Positions 46,377 to 58,092 of a stretch of 64,000 nucleotides of DNA are shown in pieces; positions within the stretch are counted from its first letter, which is position 1, and each line of letters begins with the position of its first letter. The notes under the pieces were generated by a model. That model was given only the letters and a program-made list of their open reading frames with translations. It was not told the origin of the DNA and ran no database searches. Both the position numbers and the translations under genes were made by a program. The DNA comes from Lactifluus volemus (taxonomy: Eukaryota > Basidiomycota > Agaricomycetes > Russulales > Russulaceae), in contig WTXI01000172.1 in assembly GCA_022376515.1 (NCBI GenBank), positions 1-64,000 of the forward strand, written 5' to 3'.

Positions 46377-48800
46377 CTACTCTGGACGATCAAGGCCGCC
46401 AGAGGAGGGTGGTGTGTCGATGGAAACTTGAAGGCGCGATACATCCGTCGCTAGGTCAGGGACGGACATAGCCGACTCGCAAGATTGCTCTGTGATATCC
46501 AGGGGCTGTGGGAGAGAAATCGACGTCGCGAGCGGGGAGGGGAGAGGAAGAGGAGTGTCGCTGGCAACTGGGCCCGAGGATAATGATAACGGAATGTCAG
46601 GGACAATTCCGAAATCTGCGTTGGATGGAGGATCAGGAATATTGCTACTAGTGGACAGCAGGGAATAGGATGGGCGAGGGATGGATATAGACACTACCGG
46701 GGCGAGATGAGGGTACGACTCTGAGCTGGAAGTGGGCGAGATGATAGGAGCTGTCTCAGTGGGACCTTGCGTTATTAAGTCAAGTGAAGTAGCAGTGGGG
46801 TGACTGGTTTCAACATTGACTGGAAGGTCGGCAGGGGGTGAAGTGATCGTTTGAGGATGAGTAGAGCGATGACCTGAGATATTGCACAGTGGGTACGACG
46901 ACGAGTCGAGCAGAACAGGGTCATGACCCTCTGTGGAAGCATCGAAGACGGTCGGGGCAGCATCGGTGCCTTGATGTAAAGCGATGTAAAGATGCCGAAT
47001 GGGGATGAGAAAATAATAGGGAATTGGCGAAGATCCACGACGTTGCACTTCACGAGTGATTTCGTTCCATAAATCACAGAAGTCGTCCTGCAGTCCAGGA
47101 AGAGTATGTTCAATGTCGAAGTTGGAAAGGAGTCCCAGGATGACCGTTAGAACTGAGTAAAAACCCATATTCTTGAGAAAGAAATGGAAGAGCGGCCGGG
47201 TGATGTGGATCAAGTTGGCAAGTAAAACGCTGTCACCATTTTCTAGGTAATTTCGAAAGATTGCATTTGATACACCTAGTTGATCCTCGGCTAGTGCCTC
47301 CCAATGCTCATCGCGTTCCGACGCCGTTGCAACGACGCCAGCAATTATCCCTTGAGAACATAAACCAGGAACTTGGCCACCACTAGTACTTCTCAGAGAT
47401 TGCCAAATATCAACCGATCCCAACAGATCTACTCCGTAATAAAAAACGCTCCCGAGAGTGTCCATGGTTGTATGGGAGAGATGTGCTGCATCGGTAGCCT
47501 TCGCGCAGATGATGACTCGCCTTTTCTTGTCTTCCTCCAAGAACATACTAGATGACAAGGTACGGTAAATAAATCCGTAAAACGCGTCCGCCAATGGCTT
47601 GTCAAATTTGGTGAAAGCGAGTTGGAGGTGATGTGCTCGGACTACTGTGGAGCTACAGAAGTGAGGGATGGCTTTGAAGAACTGTTCAAGTTCTTTATCT
47701 TCTTCGAGAGCGTGGATCGTCCATGTTAGGATATGTTTGTTGATCTCCGCCGACAGTTTCGAGCCATATTCTTGGATAGTATTCGTCAGGCCCAAAAAGC
47801 TTGACCTCTTCAGCCACCGGAATGTGCGGTAGTGAAGCGAGAAAACAACACGTGAGATGAAATCAATGAGGAACCACGCCGACGAAGAAAGTGGGGAATA
47901 ATAGGGGCTATCGTGCCGGAAAATTGGCATCAACGTGATGCATCCGTATACACTACCTGCAAACCCGATCCACCAAATAACCACAGTGAACACAGTATGG
48001 TTGACGCTGGACAGATAAATAGCCAGTCCGGTGAAGAACAGAAACAACGATAGGTGTAGCAGAGCGGGCAGTGCTTCAACCGACCAAGGAAGGTGAAACT
48101 CTTCTACACCATTAGCAAAAAATGCACGGATTGATGCTCGCTTGTGTGGACTGTATCGTGGCGGTTGTGTGATTGTGAGGTATCGACGTGCCCATTGCTG
48201 TAACATCGTCGCCAGTAAGGCAGATGTCAGACTGATCACCAAACTGAGGAACCAGAGTGAGTTGACAAAGACTGCTGATGTCGGAGGAGAGAAGACGGGT
48301 GGTTGAACTGTAGTTGCAAGGATAGCTGCGTGAGATATGTTTGGGTCGGCGAGAAGTTGATAGATGTTAGTGAGATAGAACACAGAGATATCCTGTGGAT
48401 TCTGTTTTAGGTCTTGAACAGAGACAGTGAGCAATGCTGCGAGTGCTGCAGAGAATAAGCCGGTCTACGATATTCACGTTGGTCACTGGGCTCTAGCGTA
48501 GAGTCGATATAAGGACTCACGAAGATAACGATGCCGTCCGCATCCTTTTGCCAGCGATGGGACATCTTTTCATCTTCTCCCTCTGTCATCTTAATGTACT
48601 GTTGAAAGAGGGGCCCAGAACTATCTGAAAAGTTGGTCTGTCCTTGGAAGGATTGATTTTGCGCTGGCTGAGGAACAGAGCGGGAGCCACCTGATATCGA
48701 GGTAATTTGATCAATGATGCCGATAAAATGGAGCGGCGGATAACCTACTCATTTCGATCCCCTCTCCGTTGATGGGTTCTGAAGGAGCTGCTTCGGACAT
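46377..48800 (-). CDS. DUF6535 membrane protein, copy 9 (type II, intact)
   Basis: Exons 48800-48749 (MSEAAPSEPINGEGIEM), 48690-48521 and 48464-46377, giving 769 residues. Features peculiar to this copy are YLTNIYQLLADPNISHAAIL, YLSSVNHTVFTVVIWWIG in the third to fourth membrane segments, and a changed juxtamembrane stretch (IDFISRVVFSLHYRTFRW). It is the most diverged membrane domain of the type II group. The tail is short, lacks the PQGT module and ends GGLDRPE. Neighbouring copies are on the same strand about 1.5-1.8 kb away. Confidence 0.88.
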
Positions 48801-50582
48801 TGAGGTACTGGAATGAGGAATGAAGTGTGAGTCGGTCACTCTCAGTGTTGACAACACCTGGCGCAACGCCACGAAATCCGCACGGAATCCGAACGGAAGT
48901 CTCTCCCCCCTCATCACCTCACAACTCTCTTTAATTGGACGAACACTGCGGCCCTTCCATAGTTCCACGTGTTCGATTGTTTTCCTCAATATGATGTCTA
49001 TGGACGATCCACAGGGTCCAAGGTGGTCCATACGTCCCATCCGATAGTTTTCTGGTCATGTGACGAATTTGTAACATAACCTGCAACGCTTGGTCCCACA
49101 TCAAAGAGTGGGAGGCCCGACGCGGTGCTGGCGAACAATGCGGAGGTGGGTGACAGCCTGGCCACTGAGACCTCCACATCGTACATACACGGTGACGATG
49201 CTGCCGCGTCACAGGGCAACCAGGTACCGACCAATCAGATCTGACTGACGTCATCCTTCCGCACTCAGCCTTCCGTCTTCCGCAATCAGAACCCCCGCCT
49301 GCCGCCGACCAATCACAGCTGAGGGACAGCCACGACCGGTATCTCCCGGGACCTGGCACGTGCTCCCGCCAAATGGACGATCATGACATCATACAACTTT
49401 CGAGGTGTATGTTTTCCCAACACGCGTTTTCAACGCCCTTTAAGCACAGTCGTGTTTTTTTTTTCGCTTGCAGGACAAAAAATGCCCCCAACAAGCTCAA
49501 TTACATCAGCATTAGTGCTTCTTGATTGGTTCCGCGATCAAAGTCTCGACTGTGCCTTGCATCGGCACGATGGATTATATTTATGGACTCTTTGATCCGG
49601 CCTGGCCCTCCAGCTCTCTCTATATTAAGCGTGAATCACGGCAGACCCGACTCTGATTGATCACATTTTAAGCATGTTCGACAGTGCCACCCAGCATCCA
49701 GCCTGATCAACCTACTGCGCGTTATGCCTTCGCAAGCACGTCGCCATCTAGGACAGTAAACCTCTTTGGAACTTTCTAGGATGCCTGTCCTAGTGGCTGA
49801 CTAACTCAGTATTCATATATCCACGGCTGATACCCAGCGGCGACGTCGTACTCGAGTGCGGCATCACATCTAATGGTTCTTCCACCCCGGTGAATTGGAA
49901 ATTCTTTTTTAGAAGCTACTTGTTTCAATTGGTTCCTCTCTACCTATTTCCCAAAATAGCCACTGGCACTTGTCTTCTTCTCGAAATGTGATAGTTGATA
50001 ATCCTTGACATGATTAAAAATAGTCCGCCAGTCTCCCGTCTTCCAAGTTGTTATTCAAGTTGTGGCGCCTGCACTGAACGTACAGAACCCTCGCCACAGT
50101 CAATCACTTTTATCATGCACCACATACCGCCGTCTGCGCGGGCGCCATCAATTAATTACGAATGGAGGGCACTCCAACTCGGAGGCGCAGTGATACCAAC
50201 TCTTAGTCAGAGGAGCCACGACCGTAGTACGTACAGCACAAGAGTACTGAGTGTTTCTCGGAATAGAAAACCCCTGAGCGCCGGGCACTATATATATGAC
50301 ATCTCGTTTATTCGAACTGGAAGGCATAAAAGAGGCACGAAACGAATAATCAAGACCTGGCGAGCGGCGAATATCGTACGGCAAAACGAAACATGTACAA
50401 GATAGCCAGCCTGAAAAATAAGCTATGGCTCGAAGGATGGAATCCGAGCCAAGTGTGCTGTGCCGACGACCCCAGCGTACAGCGCGTAAGAGCAGTCAGA
50501 ATCAGCGTTGACATGGCTTTCAAACGACAAGCACCCACCATTATAAATATCCAAGAAGAGCCTCACAAGAGACTGCACGCCT
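48801..50582 (-). promoter_or_regulatory. Type II promoter of copy 9 with a unique insert, and 3' flank of copy 10
   Basis: CTGGTCATGTGA at 49052-49063 and TCCCGGGA at 49344-49351 are about 290 bp apart, against about 40 bp in copies 6, 8 and 10. The extra 250 bp (about 49083-49335) contain a perfect TGACGTCA (49246-49253) and two CCAAT motifs (49231 and 49309). From about 49690 onward the sequence is 3' flank of copy 10. No coding sequence is supported. Confidence 0.5.
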
Positions 50583-52998
50583 CTATGCTGGACGATCAGT
50601 GCCGTCAGAGGAGGGTGCTGTGTCGATGGAAACTTGAAGGCGCGAAGCATCCGTCGCTTGGTTAGGAACCAACTCATGAGATTGCTGTGTGATATCCAGG
50701 GGCGGTGGGAGAGAAATCGACGTAACGAGCGTGGAGGGGAGAGGAAGAGGAGTATCGCTGGCAACTGGGCCAGAGGATGATGATAATGGAATGTCAGGGA
50801 CAACTCCGAGACCCGCGTTTGTTTGAGGATAGGGAATATTGCTACTAGTAGACGGCAGGGAAAAGGATGGGTGAGGGATGGATATAGACACTGCCGGGGC
50901 GAGTTGAGGGTACGACTCTGAGTTAGAAGTGGGCGAGATGATAAGAGCTGTGTCAATGGGACCTTGCGATATTAGGTCAAATGAAGTGTGACTAGTTTCA
51001 ACATCGACGGGAGGGTTTGCAGGGGGTGAAGTGGTCGTTTGAGGATGAGTAGTCGAGCTGTCAGAGTGATGACCTGGGATATTGCACAGTGGGTACGACG
51101 ATGACTCGTACAGAGCACCCTCTGTCCCATCTGTGGAAGCGTCGAATGCGGTCGGGGCAGCATCGGTGCCTTGATGCAAAGGGATGTATAGATGCCGAAT
51201 GGGCATGAGAAAATGATAAGGAATTGTTTCACGACTTTGCGCTTCTTGAGTGATTTCGTTCCATAAATCACAGAAGTCGTGCTGCAGTCCGGGAAGAGTA
51301 TTTCGAATGTCGAATTTGGACATGAGGCTCAGGAGAGTTGGTATCGCCGGGTGAAAATCTATATTGTTGAGATAGAATTGGAAGAGTGGGCGAGTGATGT
51401 GGATCAAGTTGGCAAGTAAAACGCTGTCACCATTTTCCAGGTAATTTCGAAAGATTTCTTTTGATACACCAAGTTGATCCAAGGCTAGTGCCCTCCAGCG
51501 CTCATCGCGTTCCGAAACGCTTGCAATGACGCCAGAAATTATGCCTTCAGAACATAAACCAGGAACGAAGCCAATAGTACTTCTCAGAGATTGCCAACCA
51601 TCAACCGATCGGAACAGATCTACTTCGTTCCAAAAAAGACCGTGGAGGGTGTCCATGGTTGACTGGGAGAGTTGTGCTGCATCGGTAGCCTTCGCGCAGA
51701 TTAGGACTCGCCTTTTCTTGTCTTCCTCCAAGAATAAACCAGATGACAAGGTACGGGAAATGAACACGTAAAATGTGTTTGCCAATTTCTCGTCAAACTT
51801 GGTGAAATCGAGTTCTAGGTCACGTGCTTTGACTACTTGGGAGCTACAGAAGCCAGGGATGGCCTCGAAGAACTGTTCAAGATCTTTATCTTCTTCCAGA
51901 GTGTGGATCGTCCATGTTAGGATATGTTCGTTGATTTCCGCTGACAATTTTGAGCCAGATTCTTGGACAGTCTTCGATAGGCCTAGATATCCTTCAAGTT
52001 GCGGCCACCTGCGACTACGAAGAAAGAAAAGAATTCGGCGGATTGTAGAATAGGTGAAATTAAAGAAGAGCCACGCCGACGATGAAAGTGGGGAATAATA
52101 TGGGCTATCGTGCCAGAAGATTGGCATAAACGTGATGCATCCGTATACACCTCCTGCAAGCACGACCCACCAAACAACTGCACTGAACACAGTATGATTG
52201 ATGTTAAACAGATAAATTGCTAATCCGGTGAAGAAGAGGAACAACGACAGGTGTAGCAGAGCGGGCAGTGTTTCAACCGACCAAGGAAGGTGAAACTTTT
52301 CAACTCCATGAACAAAGAATGCACGGATAGATGCCCGCTTGTGTGGCATGGATCGTGACGGTTGTGTGATTTTGAGGTATCGACGTGCCCATTGCTGTAA
52401 CATCGTCGCCAGTAGGGCAGATGTCAGACTGATCACCAAACTGAGGAACCAGAGTGAGTTGACCAAGACGGCTGAGGTCGGAGGAGAGAAGTCAGGTGGT
52501 TGAACTTGAGTGGCAAGGATCGATGCACGAGATATGTTTGGGTCGGCGAGGAGTTGATAGATGTTCGCGAGATAGAACACAGTGGTATCCTGTGGATTCG
52601 ACTTTAGGTCTTGAACGGAGACAGTGAGCAATGCTGCGAGTGCAGCAGAGAATAAGCCGGTCTATGATATTCACGTTGGTCACTGGACTCCAGCGAAAAT
52701 TCGATATAAGGGCTCACGAAGATAATGATGCCGTCTGCATCCTTTTGCCAGCGATAGGACATCTTTTCGTCCTCTCCCTCTGTCATCTTAATGTACTGTT
52801 GAAAGAGGGGCCCCGAACTATCTGAAAAGTTGGTCTGTCCTTGGGAGGATTGATTCGGCGCTGGCTGAGGAACGGAGCGGGAACCACCTGTTATAGAAGG
52901 TAATTTGATCAATGATGATGATAAAATGGAGTGGCGAATAACCTACTCATTTCGATCCCCTCTTCGTTGATGGGTTCTGGAGTAGCTGCTTCGGACAT
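50583..52998 (-). CDS. DUF6535 membrane protein, copy 10 (type II, intact)
   Basis: Exons 52998-52947, 52887-52718 and 52661-50583 give 766 residues, the shortest intact member. The membrane domain agrees closely with copy 8 (LKITQP, GGVYGCITFMPIFWHDSP). The middle domain has its own islands (RSTIGFVPGLCSEGIISG; YLNNIDFHPAIPTLLSL). The tail lacks the SAMSVPDL block, ending QQSHELVPNQATDAS. Introns are 59 and 56 bp with standard borders. Confidence 0.88.
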
Positions 52999-54256
52999 CG
53001 AGGTACTGGAATGAGGAATGAGGTGTGAGTCGGTCACTGTCAGGGTTGGCGCAACGCCACGGAATCCGCACGGAATCCGAACGGAAGCCTTTGTCTCCTC
53101 ATCACCTCACAACTCATCAATTGGATGAACACTGCAGCCCTTCCATGATTCCCATGTGTTCGATAAATTTCCCAACAGTCCAAACTGGTCCATACTACCT
53201 TCCCGGCCTCGCTAGGAAACGGTCATCCAATAGTTTCTTTTGGTCATGTGACAACTTTGAACAATCTCACGATCGGCATCTCCCGGGACCTGGCATGTTT
53301 GCGCGCCATCGTGATGCTGCGATCATGATACGTGGATTATGTTTTCACAACAAGATTATCGTGTTTTCAATGCCCCTTTAAGCGCACAGTCGTATTTTTT
53401 TTTTTCGCTTGCAGGACATCCACTGCCCCCAACAGGATCAATTACATCTCCATTACGTACTTCTTGATTGGTTCTGCCGTCAAATTCTCGACTTGTGTGC
53501 CTTATATGGACACGATGGATTGTATTTATGGACTCTTTGATCCGGCCTGCCCTCCGACTCTCTCTAGTTTCCGCGGGAATCACGACAGACCTGACCCAGA
53601 TCATATTTAAGCATGTTCAACAGTGCCACCCTGGCCGACCCAGCATTTCCCCATCATCCAGCCTGATCAGCCTACTCACGACCTGGCAAATGTTTTAACT
53701 GCATGTTATGCCTTCGCGAGCACGTCGCCATATAGGAATTTAAACTTGTTTGGAACTTTCTAGGATGCCTGTTCTAGTGGCTGACTAACTCAATATTCAT
53801 ATATCCACGGCTGTACCCAGCGGTGACATCGTACTCGAGTGCGGCACCACATCAAATGGGCCCTCAACCCGTACTACGTACAACACAAGAGTACTGAGTA
53901 TTTCTCAAAAAGAAAACTCCTGAGCGCTGAGTGCTATATACGCGACATCTCGCTGACTTGAACTTGAAGGCAGCAAGCAGGCACGAAACGAAAAGGTCAA
54001 GACCTGGCGAGCGGCGAATATCGTACGGCAAAATTAAACGTGTATAAGCAGGCGGACATTGGAGGATGGCCTGCCTGAGAACTAAGCTATGGCTCGGAGG
54101 CAGGAATCCGAGTCAAGTGTGCTATTTTTGAACACGTACCGACCCCAGCGTACAGCGCGTAAGAGCAGTCAGAATCAGCGTTGACATGGCTTTCAAAAGA
54201 CAAAGAACGCACCAGTATAAATATCCAATAGGAGGGTCACCAGAGACTGCATGCCT
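52999..54256 (-). promoter_or_regulatory. Type II promoter of copy 10 and 3' flank of copy 11
   Basis: TGGTCATGTG lies at 53241-53250 and TCCCGGGA at 53281-53288. A tandem CGGAATCCG repeat occurs near 53060-53085. From about 53640 to 54256 the sequence is 3' flank of copy 11. No coding sequence is supported. Confidence 0.5.
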
Positions 54257-56880
54257 CTATGCTGGACGATCAATGCCGTCAGAGGAAGATACTGTGTCGG
54301 TGGAAACTCGAAGCCATGAAGCATCCGTCGCTATGTCAGGGGCCGATATAGCCGACTCGTGGGATCGCTCTGGGATCTCTACTGTAGTGGCAGTTTGAGC
54401 GCGAGGCTTATAATCGGTATTGGATGTTCCGTCATTCGGTGCCGTGTCTGTGTGCGAAAAAGAGGTCCCCTGGGGCGGTGGGAGAGAAATTGACGGCGCG
54501 AACGGGGAGGGGAGAGGAAGAGGAGTGTCTGTGCCCGAGGGTGATGACAAGTGAGTGTCAAGGAGAACTCCGAGACCTGCATTGGTTTGAGGATCTGGAA
54601 TATTGCTACTAGTAGACGGCAGGGAAAAGGATAGGTCACTAAACACTACCGGGGGGAGATGAGGGTCCAACTCTGTGTTGGAAGTAGACGAGATGGTAGG
54701 GGCTCTGTCAGTGGGACCTTGCGTTATTCGGTCAAGTGAAGTAGCAGCGGGGTGACTGGTTTCAGCATTGACGGGAGGAGGGCGGTGGGAGGGCTCGATG
54801 GTTACGGTAGCATCAAGAACATCATGTAGTGACGATTCTCCCACAAAATGTACGCGGCTATGACGTTCGGTCGATGCGGGGAAGGATGACACGGCGGGCT
54901 CGGTGGAGAGGTTCAGAAAGGCGTCGGGAGGGTCGGAGGTGATCGTGAAAGGATGATTGGCCTCGCCTGTCGTGTGGTGACCTGGGATATTGCACAGTGG
55001 GTACGAAGATGGTTCAAATAGGACGGGGTTAAGAGGATATGTGGCAGCATCGAAGGCGGTCGGGGCAACATCGGTGCCTTGATGTAAAGCGAAATAAAGG
55101 TGCCGAATAGGGCTGAGAATACAGTGAGAAATGTCATAAGATCCACGGTCGTGTGCTTCTTGAGTGATCTCATTCCACAAAGCACAGAAGTCGTGCTGCA
55201 GCCTAGGAAGAGTATTTTCAATGTCGAATTTAGAAATGCATCGCAGGATGGCCAATAGCGCTATGGGATAAGTCATATCCTCGAGATACAAGCGGAACAG
55301 CGGGTGAGTGAAGTGAATAAAGTTGGCAAGTAGAACGCTGTCACCATTTGCAAGGTAATTTCGAAAGACTGCTTCTGATACACCTAGTTGATTATTGGCT
55401 AGTGCCCTCCAACGCTCATCGCGTTCCGAAACGCTTGTAATGACGCCAGCAATTATCCCTTGAGAACATAAACCAGGAACCTGTCCAGCACTAGTACTCA
55501 GAGATTGCCAAATGTCAGCCGATTGCAACAAATCCACTCCGTAACGAAAAACGCTCGCGAGGGTGGACACGGTTGTATGAGAGAGACGTGCTGCATCGGT
55601 AGCCTTCGCGCAGATTATGACTCGCCTTTTCTTGTCTTCCTCCGAGAATAAACTAGATGACATGGTACGGCAAATGAATCCGTAAAATGCCCCTGCCAAT
55701 GGCCTGTCAAATTTGGCGAAATCGAGTTCGAGGCCACGTTCTTGGATCACTTCGGAGCTACAGAAGCCAGGGATGGCTTCGAAGAACTGTTCAAGTTCCT
55801 TATCTTCTTCCAGAGCGTGGATCCCCCATGTTAGGATACGGCTGTTGATCTCCGCCGACAATTCCGAGCCAGATTCTTGGACAATCTCCGTGATGCCCTC
55901 AAAGAGTGGATATCGTTCAAGGTCCGGCCACTCATAGGTAACAAGAAAGTGACGAATTCGGCGGATTGCAGAATAGGTGAAATTAAAGAAGAGCCACACT
56001 GACGATGAAAGTGGCGAATAATATGGGCTATCGTGCCAGAAGATTGGCATCAACGTGATGCATCCGTACACACCTCCAGCAAGCCCGGTCCACCAAACAA
56101 CCACACTAAACACAGTATGGTTGATGTTGAACAGATAAATAGCCAGTCCGGTGAAGAACAGAAACAACGACAGGTGTAAGAGAGCAGGCAGTGCTTCAAC
56201 CGACCAAGGAAGGTGAAACTTTTCTACTCCATTAGCAAAGAATGCACGGATAGATGCTCGTTTGTGTGGGCTGTATCGTGGCGGTTGAGTGATTGTGAGG
56301 TATCGACGTGCCCATTGCTGTAACATCGTCGCCAGTAGGGCAGATGTCAAACTGATGACCAAACTGAGGAACCAGAGTGAGTTGACCAAGACTGACGAAT
56401 TCGGAGGAGAGAAGACGGGTGGTTGAACTGGAGTGGCAAGGATCGAGGCACGAGATATGGATATGTTTTGGTCGGCGAGGAGTTGATAGATGTTCGCGAG
56501 GTAGAATGCAGTGGTATCCTGTGGATTCGGTTTCAAGTCTTGAACAGAAACAGTGAGAAATGCGGCGAGCGCAGCAGAGAATAAGCCGGTCTACGATATT
56601 TACGTTGGTCACTGGGCTCTAGTAGAGTGGATATAAGGGCTCACGAAGATGAGGATGCCGTCTGCATCCTTTTGCCAACGAAGGGCCATTTTTTCGTCTT
56701 CCCCCTCTGTCATCTTAATGTACATATGGAAAAGGGGCCCTGAGCTATCTGAGAAGTTGGCCTGCCCCTGCGAGAATTGACCTTGGTCTGGCCGAGCCTG
56801 AGGGCCATCACGGTGGCTAGCTGAAAGCGATGATGATTGATATGATAAAGTAGGTTAAAGTATAACACACTATTTTCCAT
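54257..56880 (-). CDS. DUF6535 membrane protein, copy 11 (type I, intact, longest)
   Basis: Exons 56880-56871 (ATGGAAAATA), 56820-56645 and 56590-54257 give 839 residues, the longest of the set. It is the only intact minus-strand copy with a type I front. Exon 2 is 12 bases longer than in plus-strand copies (SHRDGPQARPD). The first luminal/cytosolic loop has an added IS (NISISRAS). The tail has an own version of the PQGT module (PQGTSFSHTDTAPNDGTSNT). It marks the outer right end of the minus-strand block and may be the oldest type I member here. Confidence 0.88.
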
Positions 56881-57234
56881 TCTCCGTTCAGGTATATTCT
56901 CTCAGTTGGTGGCTTCCGGGGTAGTAGGCCAGATGGTACAACAGGAACGGAGCGTGGTTGAGGTGAGGCATCGAAAAAGTAGAAGTACAGTTACGTAAGG
57001 CCAAGTTGACGACAAACGCCGACAAATAAAGAAGCTGACCGCGGGTGTCAGGTCGCGTACCTTGGGGCCGACCGAGTATACGTAGTTGAAGGCTTAATAC
57101 GAACACGATATATAAATGCACATTTAAAAGCATAAAGACTGTGAAGGTATGCGATACTGTATCTGCTCTATTTCCATTCGCCGAGACGATGAAAAGGGTG
57201 TACATGATCATGTCTTCCTCCATTGGACCTCCAA
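56881..57234 (-). promoter_or_regulatory. Type I promoter of copy 11
   Basis: It is the reverse complement of the type I leader, and TTACGTAA lies at 56991-56998, 111 bp before the ATG. Beyond about 57080 similarity to the other promoters fades. No SLA1 fragment is found upstream. Confidence 0.5.
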
Positions 57235-57500
57235 GACCAAACTAGATGACAAGGTACAGTAAATGAACCCACCGAATGCCCATCTTAATGGCCAGTCAAC
57301 TGTTGGTGTTCAAGGTCACGTCCATGGACCACAAGGATGGATTCGAAGAACCGTTCAAGTTTCTTGTCTTCTTCCAGAGCTCGAACCGTCCATGTAAGGA
57401 TATGGTTGTTGATCTCTGCCAACAGTTTCGGGCCAGCTTCTTGGACGGTCTTCGTTAGGCCCTCAAAGAGTACATATCCTTCAAGGTGCGGCTACTGGTG
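57235..57500 (-). pseudogene. DUF6535 middle-domain fragment
   Basis: On the minus strand this matches the exon 3 section that, in copy 10, spans about 51730-52020: a GLTKTVQE-type start, the LEEDKKLERFFE region and the segment to the FLE/YRTLSS motif. Small deletions are visible. No exon 1, membrane domain or tail is attached, so it is an isolated relic. Confidence 0.65.
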
Positions 57501-57706
57501 AATAGAAAATTGGTGACTCTCGTTAAATTGGAGGTATAGATAAGTCGTCACGTGGGGTAGATAAGCCCCTCATAATATTTAGGTTTATTTGAAATCTGAT
57601 ATAACATCAAGACCGTCCATTCCCAAAGCAGGAAATCGCTTGGTTAGAAGTTAGACAAGCGGCCTATAAAATAAGAAGTCCATAAAAAATTGCAGCAGAA
57701 ATAAAA

Positions 57707-58092
57707 CTAGGTTCCACATGAGGGACTCGGGCAACCACCGAAAGCGATCACGCATTGGTTGAAGCAGGTGCCGAAGCAAGTGAAGGAACCGCCGTTGGCG
57801 CAAGTGTTGGAACAAAGGATGTTGCATTGAGAATTCACATCACAACTGCAGCTACCGCAACTGCCGCCACCGCAGCCCTGTCGGGTTGTAACCGATCGGG
57901 TAGACAAGTCCGACGGAGCCTGGTTGAACAGGTCAGATTTCTCAAGGGCTGGATCCGCAACGAGCGTACCGTAATCTCTTTAGGGGTCAGCTTGTTCTGG
58001 TCGTTGTGGCTGCCACTACTAGTCGGGACAGCTGATGCAGCGAGGGGAACAAGGAGAGCAGTCAAGAATTTGATGAACAACATTGTGGTCAA
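57707..58092 (-). CDS. Small secreted cysteine-rich protein (111 aa, 12 Cys)
   Basis: Exon 1 (58092-57970, 41 codons) and exon 2 (57919-57707, 70 codons plus TAG) are joined over a 50-bp intron (GTACG...CAACCAG), phase 0. Residues 1-21 (MTTMLFIKFLTALLVPLAASA) form a clear signal peptide with an ASA|VP cleavage site. A Ser/Thr/Lys-rich spacer follows, then a compact domain with twelve cysteines (GCGGGSCGSCSC, QCNILCSNTC, TCFGTC, NQC, GCP, SC). An even Cys number suggests six disulfides in an extracellular protein. I do not recognise the family. Such proteins in fungi include effectors and wall-associated proteins, but nothing here decides that. No homologue is seen elsewhere in the window. Confidence 0.7.

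Noticed and set aside
48931..49359. 142-codon minus-strand frame upstream of copy 9
   Set aside because: It runs through the promoter and its insert, which the sister promoters do not share, and has no protein-like features.
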